Numbered from the stretch's first letter, positions 8,232 through 16,144 are shown. The stretch is DNA of 34,554 nt from Phycisphaerae bacterium (GCA_012514125.1 JAAZAW010000235.1:1-34554), one strand, 5' to 3'. Notes: generated by a model not told the origin, from the letters alone. Program-made: numbers and translations.

Positions 8232-8335
8232 ACTACGATGCGCCGAAGTATATATATCAGAGTTTAAAATAAAAGATCGGCGTCGGTTTTCCCGGCTCCG
8301 ACCGGAATTTGAGTTTTGATGATTGGAGCGGATAC

Positions 8336-9781
8336 ATGACGCCTTTGCCGCCTGATTATTTCGCAGGAAAAAAAATCACCATAATGGGACTGGGCCACTT
8401 CGGCGGCCAGATCGCAGCCATCCGATATCTCCTTCACCAAGGCGCCATCATCACCGTAACCGATATCGCTACAGAAGATAAACTTAAAGATTCTTTAGAA
8501 TTATTAAAGGGACTGGACGTCACCTATCACCTCGGAGGCCACCTGGAATCGGACTTCGTCGACGCCGATATGATCGTCGTAAGCCCCGCGGTACCCAAAG
8601 ATTCCCGATATCTCAAACTCGCCGCGCAAAAAGGTGTGTCCCTGACCTGTGAAATGAACCTGTTTCTCGACCGGTGCCGAGGAAAAGTTGTCGCGGTAAC
8701 CGGCACTGTCGGAAAATCAACCACACTTGGAATGATCGAATCGATCCTCCAAGCTGCCGAGCAAACGGATTTTCCGGCATTGGGGTTGCGTAAGTCCTGG
8801 TGTGGCGGGAATATAGGCAAATCGCTTCTCGAAGTCATCGCCGACATCCAACCCAACGATATTGTCGCCCTGGAACTTTCAAGTTTTCAGCTTGACGACC
8901 TCGCCGAAATCGAATATTCGCCCGACGTCGCACTTTTGACCAATATTTACCCCAATCATCTCGATCGCCATGGAACGCTCGACAATTACATCGACGCCAA
9001 AGCCAATATCACCCGCTTTCAACAGCCGGGCGATTATCTGATTTCCCGTATCGGCGATGAAAATCTGGAAAAAATCTGCGACTTGTGCCCCCCACAGGTC
9101 ACGCAGTGGTATTTCGGCGAAGGCGACGATGCGAACCTGAAAGTTCGCCTGGTCAAACACGGTGAAGGTCACGCCTCCCTGGAATATCGTCCGCGGGAGG
9201 GCGCCGAGTGGGAAAAATTGATCGATGCCTCGGAAATTTACGTTCCCGGCGAACATAATTTATTCAATGCCGCCGGTGCCGCCGGCACCTGCCTGGCTAT
9301 CGGTATTAGCGCCGCCACCGTGGCAAGGGGACTTCAAAATTTCAAAGGACTGCCCGATCGCTTGCAGTTGGTCGGACAGTACGGGCAGGTTCGGTGGTAT
9401 AACGATTCGAAATCGACGACGCCCGAATCCGGGATGGTGGCGTTAAAGTCGTTTGAACCCGGCACAATGATTGCAATTGCAGGGGGTTACGACAAAGGAA
9501 GCGATTTGACCGCCTTTGGTCGCCAACTCGCCGCCTGTTGCCGTATCACCTATTGTCTGGGCCAGACCGGCCCGAATCTCGCAGCGACGATCCACGCGGC
9601 AGGCGGGGCGGTGGAAAATGTCGAGTCGCTGGAAGAAGCCGTCCGCCAAGCCGCTGAAATTGTCCAACCGGGGCAGGTGGTCTTGCTCTCGCCCGGATGC
9701 GCAAGCTGGGATATGTTCGAAAATTATCAACACCGCGGACGAATTTTCACCCAGGCCGTCGAAAAATATGCCCGGAAATGA
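8336..9781 (+). CDS. murD: UDP-N-acetylmuramoyl-L-alanine--D-glutamate ligase
   Basis: MurD adds D-glutamate to UDP-MurNAc-L-Ala in cytoplasmic peptidoglycan synthesis. The N-terminal Rossmann-like domain contains ITIMGLGHFGGQ. The ATP loop reads VTGTVGKSTT, with Val where Mur ligases usually have Asn or a charged residue. The central-domain motifs SSFQL and LTNIYPNHLDRHGTLDNYI are present, and the C-terminal domain has WYNDSKSTTPES and GGYDKGSDL. I prefer the ATG at 8336, which follows GGAGCGG and gives 481 residues, close to the family's usual length. An in-frame TTG at 8309 would add 9. No other mur or division genes flank it. The plus-strand composition turns from C-rich to G-rich within this gene. 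Confidence 0.93.
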   Translation: MTPLPPDYFAGKKITIMGLGHFGGQIAAIRYLLHQGAIITVTDIATEDKLKDSLELLKGLDVTYHLGGHLESDFVDADMIVVSPAVPKDSRYLKLAAQKGVSLTCEMNLFLDRCRGKVVAVTGTVGKSTTLGMIESILQAAEQTDFPALGLRKSWCGGNIGKSLLEVIADIQPNDIVALELSSFQLDDLAEIEYSPDVALLTNIYPNHLDRHGTLDNYIDAKANITRFQQPGDYLISRIGDENLEKICDLCPPQVTQWYFGEGDDANLKVRLVKHGEGHASLEYRPREGAEWEKLIDASEIYVPGEHNLFNAAGAAGTCLAIGISAATVARGLQNFKGLPDRLQLVGQYGQVRWYNDSKSTTPESGMVALKSFEPGTMIAIAGGYDKGSDLTAFGRQLAACCRITYCLGQTGPNLAATIHAAGGAVENVESLEEAVRQAAEIVQPGQVVLLSPGCASWDMFENYQHRGRIFTQAVEKYARK

Positions 9782-9787
9782 ATTGTC

Positions 9788-9847
9788 ATATTATATTACA
9801 ATTAAAGGCGGTTCGGTTTAAGCGATCGCACAATTGTAATATAATAT
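9788..9847. repeat. 16-bp inverted repeat followed by an AT-rich tract, after murD
   Basis: ATATTATATTACAATT (9788-9803) and AATTGTAATATAATAT (9832-9847) are perfect inverted copies separated by 28 bases that include GCGATCGC. The right arm runs on into an A/T-only stretch up to 9863 that contains further palindromes such as AATATTATAATATT. The sequence has TATAAT-like boxes and low melting stability. Confidence 0.65.
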
Positions 9848-9863
9848 TATAATATTATAATTA

Positions 9864-9901
9864 GGCTGTGGATGATGGAGTTCATCCATAGCCTTTTTTT
9901 T
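9864..9901 (+). terminator. Strong intrinsic terminator between murD and the femAB-like gene
   Basis: GGCTGTGGATGA (9864-9875), loop TGGAGT, and TCATCCATAGCC (9882-9893) form a 12-bp stem with one G-U pair, followed by eight T. It ends only 11 bases before the femAB-like start codon, with that gene's AGGAAAA ribosome site in the gap. It therefore either ends murD transcription or works as an attenuator in the femAB leader. Confidence 0.85.
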
Positions 9902-9912
9902 CAGGAAAATCG

Positions 9913-10947
9913 ATGTCTGTTACGGTTGAGATTCTGAATAACCCCGATCGCGCCTGTGACGCGTTTGTTGCGCGGACCCCCGGCGCGGGGATGGGGTATT
10001 TGTATTCCTGGGGGCAGGCAGTGACGCGCGCGGTGGGTTTGAAAAGTTTTTATCTTGTTGCGGTAGATGAAGATAGGGAAGTTTGCGGCGTCTTGCCGTT
10101 GTCGCAAACGCGCAGCAGGTTTTTCGGGAATCGGCTGATTTCGCAGGCGTTTTCCATGTATGGCGGTATTCTGGCGGATAGCGTCGAGGTTCGGGATTCG
10201 CTTTTCCGCCGCGCGGTCGAACTGGCCTGCGACCTTTGCTGCGAGTCCATCGAGTTTCGAGGTGTCTCTCCTTTGCCTTATGATTTGCATTTGCGGACAG
10301 GCAAGGTCTGTATGCACTTGCCGCTGGCGGGCGATCCGGGGGAGATGTGGGATTCGTTCGATTGTAAAGTCCGAAATCAGGTTCGCAAGGCGGAAAAATC
10401 CGATTTGACGGCATGTAAGGGTGGGGTGGAATTGCTCGATGATTTTTACAGGATATATGCCATTCGAATGCATCAGTTGGGCACTCCGTGTTATTCACGT
10501 CGTTTGATGCGAACGCTGCTGGAAACTTTTCCTGACGGCTGTGGTATTTTTGCCGTTGGGCGGGATGGGCATATTATCGGGGCGGGGTTTGTTACGTGGT
10601 GGAATGGGTTTGTGGAGATTCCCTGGGCGGCGTCGCTTGTGGAATACAACAGATTTTGTCCTAATCACCTTTTGTATTGGTCGGTGATCAGGCATTTTTG
10701 TCTGGGGGGGGCGAAATGTTTTGATTTTGGACGCTGCACGATCGATGGGCCGACGTATCGTTTTAAAAAGCAGTGGGGGGCGACACCTGTGGGGCTTAAC
10801 TATCAATATTGGGTTCGTCCGGGTTGTGAATTTTCGCCGGTTGTTCCGGATAATCCCAGGTATCGGCGGAAAGTTGAGCTGTGGAAAAGATTGCCTTTGT
10901 GGGTGACTCGACTGGCGGGGCCTGTTGTTAGTAAGTATTTGGGGTAG
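9913..10947 (+). CDS. FemAB-like GNAT-fold protein, XrtA/PEP-CTERM-associated type
   Basis: The 344-residue protein matches the FemAB-like family found with exosortase (XrtA/PEP-CTERM) systems in exopolysaccharide clusters. Family-like features are LYSWGQAVTRAVGLKSFYLVA near the N-terminus, NQVRKAEKS in the middle, and a C-terminal half with GAGFVTWWNGFVEIPWA, EYNRFCPNHLLYWSVI, FDFGRCTIDGPTYRFKKQWG and LNYQYW. FemAB proteins use aminoacyl-tRNA to add amino acids to peptidoglycan precursors. The role of this subgroup is not known; modification of a surface polymer is inferred. No exosortase or PEP-CTERM protein is in the window. The AGGAAAA ribosome site is 4 bases upstream of the ATG and an intrinsic terminator is just before it. 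Coding-strand composition is strongly G-rich, unlike the upstream genes. Confidence 0.82.
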   Translation: MSVTVEILNNPDRACDAFVARTPGAGMGYLYSWGQAVTRAVGLKSFYLVAVDEDREVCGVLPLSQTRSRFFGNRLISQAFSMYGGILADSVEVRDSLFRRAVELACDLCCESIEFRGVSPLPYDLHLRTGKVCMHLPLAGDPGEMWDSFDCKVRNQVRKAEKSDLTACKGGVELLDDFYRIYAIRMHQLGTPCYSRRLMRTLLETFPDGCGIFAVGRDGHIIGAGFVTWWNGFVEIPWAASLVEYNRFCPNHLLYWSVIRHFCLGGAKCFDFGRCTIDGPTYRFKKQWGATPVGLNYQYWVRPGCEFSPVVPDNPRYRRKVELWKRLPLWVTRLAGPVVSKYLG

Positions 10948-10988
10948 ACGGGGAAAGGGCTACCGGCTGCGGGCTGCGGGGAAGAGGG

Positions 10989-11045
10989 AAGAGGATTGTT
11001 CAACGGCTTGAGCCGTTTCTGGATTCCCGCTTTCGCGGGGATGAC
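10989..11045 (+). repeat. Dispersed ~57-bp intergenic repeat, copy B
   Basis: This is the best-preserved copy, in inverted orientation relative to 6877-6933. It reads GAGGATTGTTC, palindrome AACGGCTTGAGCCGTT, CTGGATTCCCGC, TTTC, GCGGGGATGAC. The last part forms a stem CCCGC/GCGGG. It lies between the femAB-like gene and the sugar kinase gene. Confidence 0.75.
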
Positions 11046-11080
11046 CGCGGGGATGCCTTTCACGCGGCGGTTTTCAACTT

Positions 11081-11104
11081 GGATTTCCGTTTTTGCGGGA
11101 ATGG
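11081..11104 (+). repeat. Partial copy of the dispersed repeat core
   Basis: GGATTTCCGTTTTTGCGGGA resembles the GGATTCCCGC...GCGGGAATG hairpin of copy B, 36 bases downstream of it. The longer flank is missing, so this is a degraded or minimal unit. Confidence 0.45.
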
Positions 11105-11197
11105 CTGGCTTGGGGGCTGAGATTTTGGTGGATATATTTTAATTTATGAGGTAATTTACTTTATTTTCAGTTTTTAATTTTTATTTGGATATGGGTG

Positions 11198-12658
11198 ATG
11201 AGCTTAATATTGACGTTGGATGCCGGGACTACTTCTGTGAAAGGGGCCCTGTTCGACCTTGGCGGCGAGATTTTGTGCTCGCGAGTTTATGAATACGATT
11301 TGGAAAAACCGGCACCGGATATTATCGAACTTGATCCGGAAGTTTATTGGAATGCGGCTACCGGTGTTATTGCGGATATTCTGTCGGAGACGGGTGTTTC
11401 TCCGAAGGATATCACGGCGCTCGGGGTGACCAGTCAGGGTGAAACATTGATCGTTCTTGATCAATACGGCAAGCCACTTCGGAAAGCGATTGTCTGGCTG
11501 GATAACCGGGCGAAAGATGAAGCGGAGGTGATACGAAAGGCATTGGGGCGAGAACAGGTTTATCAGGTGACGGGGCAGCAGGATATTGTTCCCGGTTGGC
11601 CTGCGTCGAAAATTCTCTGGTTGAGGGAGCATGAACCGGAGGTGTTCGGTGCCGCTGCGAAGTTTTTGATGGTGGAAGATTATCTTATTTTTCGTTTGAC
11701 GGGGAAATTTGCCACGGATCATGCGATGAATCCGTCAACGCTTTATTATGATTTGCGTAACGGCTGTTGGTGGGAGGAAATGTTGGATTTTATTGGAATT
11801 TCTTCCCGACAATTGCCGACGTTACTGAATTCCGGCGATGTTGTTGGAAATGTGGCGGTGGATATTGGGTTGAGTTCTCAGACGCGGGTTACTGTGGCGC
11901 CGATCGATCAGATTGCGGCGGCAGTGGGCGCGGGGAATATATCGCCGGGGATGGTGACGGAAACGACGGGTTGTGCTTTGGCGGTGTGCGCGACGGTGGA
12001 GCGTCCTGTTTATGATCCGGGGATGAGCATCGGACTTTATCGGCATGCGCTGCCGGGGATGTTTGTTCTGCTGCCCTGGATCCCGACGGCGGGGATGGTA
12101 TTGCGATGGTTTCGGGATGAATTCGGCGGGGGTGTGGATTATTCGGCGCTGGTTGAGGCGGCGGGTGAAATTCCGCCTGGGAGTGAAGGGTTGATTTTAT
12201 TGCCGCATTTTTGCGGGATGAATTCGCCTCAGATTAATCCGGAAGCGAAAGGTGTTTTTTACGGGATTACCGCTTCGCATCGCAAGGAGCATTTTGTGCG
12301 TGCGATTCTTGAGTCGGTGGCTTTGGCGATGCGTGACAATCTGGAGGTGTTATCGAGATCGGCGATTGATTGTCGCGAGGTTGTTTCGCTTGGCGGAGCC
12401 GCTCGGAGCGAAGTTTGGCTTCAGATCAAGGCGGATGTGCTTCAAAAGCCGATTAAGACGATGCGTTGCGAAGAGACGACGAGTTTAGGGACGGCTGTGC
12501 TGGCTGCGGTGGGGACGGGGGCGTTTGCGAGTGTGAGGGAGGCGGTAGAGTCGATGGTGCATTCGTCGAGTACGGTGGTTCCGCAGGCGAGCAATGGAGA
12601 AGTTTATGATAGAGTTTTTCGTCATTATCGGGATTTGAATACGAAGCTGTTTTTATGA
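11198..12658 (+). CDS. FGGY-family carbohydrate kinase
   Basis: The 486-residue ATP-dependent sugar kinase is of the xylulokinase/rhamnulokinase/fuculokinase type. The N-terminal phosphate motif is LTLDAGTTSVKGALFDLGG. LGVTSQGETLIVLDQ and IVWLDNRAKDEA (DNR contacts the sugar) follow. The hinge motif is VAPIDQIAAAVGAGN, with the catalytic Asp in the position of the usual D-G/D-Q. The C-terminal ATP motif is VVSLGGAARSEVWLQIKADVL. The next gene is an isomerase of the fucose/arabinose family, which implies an isomerise-then-phosphorylate sugar pathway, but the exact ketose cannot be read from the sequence. The start is the ATG at 11198, directly after an alternative GTG at 11195. The upstream 250 bp contains repeats and no clear promoter. 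Confidence 0.88.
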   Translation: MSLILTLDAGTTSVKGALFDLGGEILCSRVYEYDLEKPAPDIIELDPEVYWNAATGVIADILSETGVSPKDITALGVTSQGETLIVLDQYGKPLRKAIVWLDNRAKDEAEVIRKALGREQVYQVTGQQDIVPGWPASKILWLREHEPEVFGAAAKFLMVEDYLIFRLTGKFATDHAMNPSTLYYDLRNGCWWEEMLDFIGISSRQLPTLLNSGDVVGNVAVDIGLSSQTRVTVAPIDQIAAAVGAGNISPGMVTETTGCALAVCATVERPVYDPGMSIGLYRHALPGMFVLLPWIPTAGMVLRWFRDEFGGGVDYSALVEAAGEIPPGSEGLILLPHFCGMNSPQINPEAKGVFYGITASHRKEHFVRAILESVALAMRDNLEVLSRSAIDCREVVSLGGAARSEVWLQIKADVLQKPIKTMRCEETTSLGTAVLAAVGTGAFASVREAVESMVHSSSTVVPQASNGEVYDRVFRHYRDLNTKLFL

Positions 12659-12703
12659 TTTTGATGGAGGCGTGTTGTTGAGGCGTGGGGAGGGAAGAAG
12701 GGG

Positions 12704-12751
12704 GAAGGTGTGAAGGTGTGAAGGTGCGAAGGTGTGAAGGTGCGAAGGTTT
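12704..12751. repeat. Octamer tandem repeat GAAGGTGY, six copies
   Basis: GAAGGTGT, GAAGGTGT, GAAGGTGC, GAAGGTGT, GAAGGTGC and GAAGGTTT follow without interruption in the spacer after the kinase gene, 9 bases before the 28-bp dispersed repeat. Unit length 8 could not keep a reading frame, and no ORF covers it. Confidence 0.8.
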
Positions 12752-12760
12752 GGAGAAAGT

Positions 12761-12788
12761 CGCTTCGACAGGCTCAGCGACCGCAGTT
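12761..12788. repeat. Dispersed 28-bp intergenic repeat, copy 2
   Basis: This is identical to positions 1-28 except for one base (C instead of A at the 24th position). It lies in the kinase-isomerase spacer directly after the octamer array. Confidence 0.65.
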
Positions 12789-12893
12789 GGGCTTTAGGTT
12801 TTGGCAGAGAATGCGAGTTTTTTTGTACTGTGACGTTATTAACGCAGAAGCGTGTGTGTGAAAGTTATTTGGCAGGAAAGTGGAGGTGACATT

Positions 12894-14258
12894 ATGAACG
12901 GCATCAGAAAAGTCAGGGCAGGATTTGTTGGATTCGGGGAAGTTAATACGCCCAGGGAATTTATTACGAAGCGCTGTGACGCTGCCGCCAAGTTACTGGA
13001 GGAGGCGGGGTTGGAATTGAGCGTTGCTTCGCCGGTTTGTGACGATGCGCAAGGTCGAGAGGCGGCTCGCGCGGTGGTGGAACTTTCCGGGAAAGATTTT
13101 GATGTGTTAATTATCTGCATTGCCGGATGGATTCCATCGTGGGCGGTGCTGAGCGTTATTGAACCGTTTAAGAATAAGCCGATGATTTTATGGGGACTTA
13201 GCGGATGGCAGGAGGGAGATCGATTTGTGACCACTGCCGACCAGGCGGGAACGACCGCTTTACGAAAACCGATGGCGGATATGGGGTATATCTTCAAATA
13301 TGTTGTGACGTATCGTGGGCAACAGCCGCCGATTAATGACATTTTGACTTATGCCCAGGCTGCGCGTGCGGTATCGTTGCTCAGGACCGCGAAGATCGGC
13401 ATGGCGGGTTATCGCGACATGCGGCTGTTTGGAACTTTGTACGATGGAGTTTCTCTGAAGGGGAAAATCGGTCCTGAGATCGAGCATTTTGAGTTGCTGG
13501 AAATTGTGAACATGATGGAAAAGGTCGATGAAAAAGAAGTGGAGAAACTTGCCGCTTTGCTGAAGAATCGATGGAAATTTGTTCGGGATCCTCGGCCTGG
13601 GACGGTTGAAAATTCCGTGCGATTGTTCCTTGCCTTCAAAGCCAAAATTGAAGATCGCGGGTATCAGGGATTTTCGTATAATGACGTGGACGGCGTTAAA
13701 AAACTATTGAAATTTGCTCCTGCCGGCAGTTTGACGTTACTGCATGACGAACTGGATGTTTGTTCTGTGCCGGAGAACGACAGTTTGGGGGCTGTGACTC
13801 AGCTTATTGTCAAATATCTTACCGGTCAGGTGGGGGCCTATCTTGAATTTTATGAATTTTTATCAGAAGGCGCGTTGATGGGGGTGCCGGATTATGTACC
13901 TGCGGAAATTGTTGACGGGAGTGTGACCGTGATGCCTAACGCCTTTGGCGATTTTGGCGAAGGGTTGCTGAACGTTTCGAAATTGAAAACCGGAAGGGTT
14001 ACGTTGTGTCGCCTGGGGTATTTTGGGAATGAATATACCCTGCATGTTGTGACGGGCATTGGCCGAACTCCATTGAAATGGGAAGAAGCCGGCTGGGCGC
14101 CGCCTGCGCCGCAACTGCCGAGTTTGGAGATTGTGTTCGATACTCCGGTTGAGGATTATGTTCAGAATGTCATGTCTCAGCATTACATTATTTCTTATGG
14201 TGATAATCGCGAACATTTAAAAGCGCTCTGTTCGATGGTTGGAATTCGATATTTGTGA
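12894..14258 (+). CDS. L-fucose/L-arabinose isomerase family protein
   Basis: The 454-residue protein is similar in layout to aldose-ketose isomerases of the FucI/AraA superfamily, which are Mn-dependent. The N-terminus has the family's VGFGEVNTPREF-like strand and DVLIICIAGWIPSWAVL. The middle has RTAKIGMAGYRDMRLFGTLYD. The metal-site region appears as SVPENDSLGAVTQLIVKYLTG, whose Glu would be a ligand. The C-terminus MSQHYIISYGDNREHLKALC contains the usual His. The second acidic ligand, usually Asp, may be Glu in YLEFYEF. The ATG at 12894 follows GGAGGTG; an in-frame GTG at 12852 lacks a site. With the kinase upstream it forms a sugar-use pair, although no transporter, aldolase or regulator is adjacent. 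Confidence 0.8.
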   Translation: MNGIRKVRAGFVGFGEVNTPREFITKRCDAAAKLLEEAGLELSVASPVCDDAQGREAARAVVELSGKDFDVLIICIAGWIPSWAVLSVIEPFKNKPMILWGLSGWQEGDRFVTTADQAGTTALRKPMADMGYIFKYVVTYRGQQPPINDILTYAQAARAVSLLRTAKIGMAGYRDMRLFGTLYDGVSLKGKIGPEIEHFELLEIVNMMEKVDEKEVEKLAALLKNRWKFVRDPRPGTVENSVRLFLAFKAKIEDRGYQGFSYNDVDGVKKLLKFAPAGSLTLLHDELDVCSVPENDSLGAVTQLIVKYLTGQVGAYLEFYEFLSEGALMGVPDYVPAEIVDGSVTVMPNAFGDFGEGLLNVSKLKTGRVTLCRLGYFGNEYTLHVVTGIGRTPLKWEEAGWAPPAPQLPSLEIVFDTPVEDYVQNVMSQHYIISYGDNREHLKALCSMVGIRYL

Positions 14259-14269
14259 TCGGGAAGGTT

Positions 14270-15313
14270 TCAGATGATCAGCATGGCGTCGCCGTAGCTG
14301 TAGAATCGATATCGTTTTGCAATGGCGTGGTGGTAGGCGTGTTGCGTGAGCTCTTTTCCCGCCAGGGCGTAAATCATCGCGAGCAGCGTGGTTCTGGGCA
14401 GATGAAAATTGGTCACCAGACGATCAACGACCTTGAAGCGATAGGGTGGATAGATGAAGATTTGCGTCCAGCCCCGGCCTGGGGTGACGATTCCGTCTTC
14501 GTTTGCCAGGGTTTCGAGCACTCGGACACTGGTTGTGCCGATCGCGACGATTTTTTTGCCTGTTGATTTCGCGTTGTTGATGGTTTCGGCGGTTGCCTGA
14601 TCGAGATGATACCACTCGCTGTGCATTGGATGATCTCGAAGGTCTGCTACGGTTACAGGCTCGAACGTTCCCATGCCGACGTGGAGGGTTACGCTGACGG
14701 TTTTTACTCCTTTGTCGGTTATTTTTTTCAGAAGCTCGGGAGTAAAATGAAGTCCTGCCGTTGGTGCGGCCACTGCACCGGGTGTGTCGCTGAAGATGGT
14801 CTGATATCGTTTTGCGTCCACCTGTTCCAAAGCGTCATTTGTTTTCGGGCGGCGAATGTAAGGCGGCAGGGGGATGCGGCCGAAACGCTGCAAAAATTCC
14901 ACTGGATCGACCGCGGGTGATACGTGCATTTCGACGGTTTTTTCGCTGATTCGTTTTTGGAAAATAAACTTGGTGTCGCTGTTTTCTATTTGTAATTCAA
15001 CGCCCGGTTTGAGTCTGGCCAGGCCTTTGATCATCATTTCCCATCGTCCGGGTTCCATTTCTCGCAAAAATAATCCTTCGACCTTGCCGCCGGTGGATTT
15101 GTGGAAAAAGATTCGGGCGGGCAGCACCTGCGTATTGTTCGTTACCAGCACATCGCCGGGCGAGAGGTATTCGGGCAGATCGTAAAAATGCCGATCGAAC
15201 AATTCGTCCGTGTTGCGATTGATGACGAGCAGTTTGGAGTGATCTCTGGGCTCGATTGCCTGCTGGGCGATCAGTTCTTCCGGTAATACGTAATCGAGTT
15301 CTTCAGTCCGCAT
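14270..15313 (-). CDS. queA: S-adenosylmethionine:tRNA ribosyltransferase-isomerase
   Basis: QueA transfers and isomerises the ribosyl part of SAM onto preQ1 at tRNA position 34, giving epoxyqueuosine. The 347-residue length is normal for the family. Typical motifs are LDYVLPEELIAQ at the start, DHSKLLVINR, FYDLPEYLSPGDVLVTNNTQVLPAR, GAVAAPTAGLHFTPELL, VTLHVGMGTFEPV and TNFHLPRTTLLAMIYALAG near the end. It starts 12 bases after the uppP stop codon and is probably co-transcribed with it. Its 3' end faces the isomerase-like gene with an 11-bp spacer. No other queuosine genes (tgt, queG) are in the window. Confidence 0.95.
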   Translation of the reverse strand: MRTEELDYVLPEELIAQQAIEPRDHSKLLVINRNTDELFDRHFYDLPEYLSPGDVLVTNNTQVLPARIFFHKSTGGKVEGLFLREMEPGRWEMMIKGLARLKPGVELQIENSDTKFIFQKRISEKTVEMHVSPAVDPVEFLQRFGRIPLPPYIRRPKTNDALEQVDAKRYQTIFSDTPGAVAAPTAGLHFTPELLKKITDKGVKTVSVTLHVGMGTFEPVTVADLRDHPMHSEWYHLDQATAETINNAKSTGKKIVAIGTTSVRVLETLANEDGIVTPGRGWTQIFIYPPYRFKVVDRLVTNFHLPRTTLLAMIYALAGKELTQHAYHHAIAKRYRFYSYGDAMLII

Positions 15314-15325
15314 GATTTTCGGTTT

Positions 15326-16144
15326 CTAATCGATCAATGTTATCACTTTCATCCACAACAATATTGCGAACACTGCGGCGAAGACAAGGCGATAATATGC
15401 GAAGGGTTTGAGTGTCCACTTTCCGAGCAATTTGATAAAGGTTTTGATCGCGATGACGGCCACGATGAAGGAGACGACAAATCCTACGGCGAATACGGGG
15501 ATATCGTTTGCGGACAGGGCGTTTCGCGATTCGTACAGGTCTTTGGCGGTCGCAGCGAACATGATCGGCACCGCGGCCAGGAAGGAATATTCCGCGGCGA
15601 TAGTTCGGTCGAGTTTGCTGAACATTCCGCCGACGATGGTCGATGCCGCTCTGCTCATTCCCGGCCAGAGGCTGATGCACTGGAAGAGTCCGACGGAAAG
15701 GGCGTGTCGCCAGTTAAGGTCATCGAGCGATTTGACTTTTGGGGTGGGTCTGAATTTTTCTGCGAGTAAAATGCCGATTGCGCCCAGGGCTAGTGCGATG
15801 ACTACAGGAATGGGGTGAAAGAGATATTCCTTCATGGGTTTGTAGACCAGCACACCGGCAATCGCGGCGGGCAGGGAGGTCAGGAACAACAGCCACCATC
15901 CTCGCAGGCCATAAAATCCTTTGGTTTGCCGGAAATTGAACAATCCTTTGAATCGGCTCCAGTACAGGAACACCACCGAAAGGATGGCTCCGAGTTGGAT
16001 TACCACTTCGAAACATTTGGCTGTTTGGCCCGTGAATTTCAACAAATTTCCGACGATAATCAGATGTCCTGTGGAGGAAACCGGTACAAATTCTGTTAAT
16101 CCTTCCACAACGCCTAAAATCGCGGCGATTATAATTTCCCGCAT
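15326..16144 (-). CDS. uppP: Undecaprenyl-diphosphate phosphatase (BacA type)
   Basis: This integral membrane protein of 272 residues and about eight hydrophobic segments recycles undecaprenyl pyrophosphate to the lipid carrier used for peptidoglycan and polysaccharides. Both active-site motifs are present: EGLTEFVPVSSTGHLI (14-29) and, further on, LWPGMSRAASTIVGG, the PGxSR element with its catalytic Arg. The start ATG at 16144 is preceded by GGGAG. It is upstream gene of the uppP-queA pair. High activity of such proteins is known to give bacitracin tolerance. Confidence 0.95.
   Translation of the reverse strand: MREIIIAAILGVVEGLTEFVPVSSTGHLIIVGNLLKFTGQTAKCFEVVIQLGAILSVVFLYWSRFKGLFNFRQTKGFYGLRGWWLLFLTSLPAAIAGVLVYKPMKEYLFHPIPVVIALALGAIGILLAEKFRPTPKVKSLDDLNWRHALSVGLFQCISLWPGMSRAASTIVGGMFSKLDRTIAAEYSFLAAVPIMFAATAKDLYESRNALSANDIPVFAVGFVVSFIVAVIAIKTFIKLLGKWTLKPFAYYRLVFAAVFAILLWMKVITLID

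Noticed and set aside
9782-9912. A complete oriC here
   Set aside because: There is an A/T tract near the skew switch, but no cluster of consensus DnaA boxes. The only near-match is part of the terminator stem, so I report the skew change and do not annotate an origin.
12704-12751. CRISPR array
   Set aside because: The octamers are contiguous with no spacers, and no cas gene is present.
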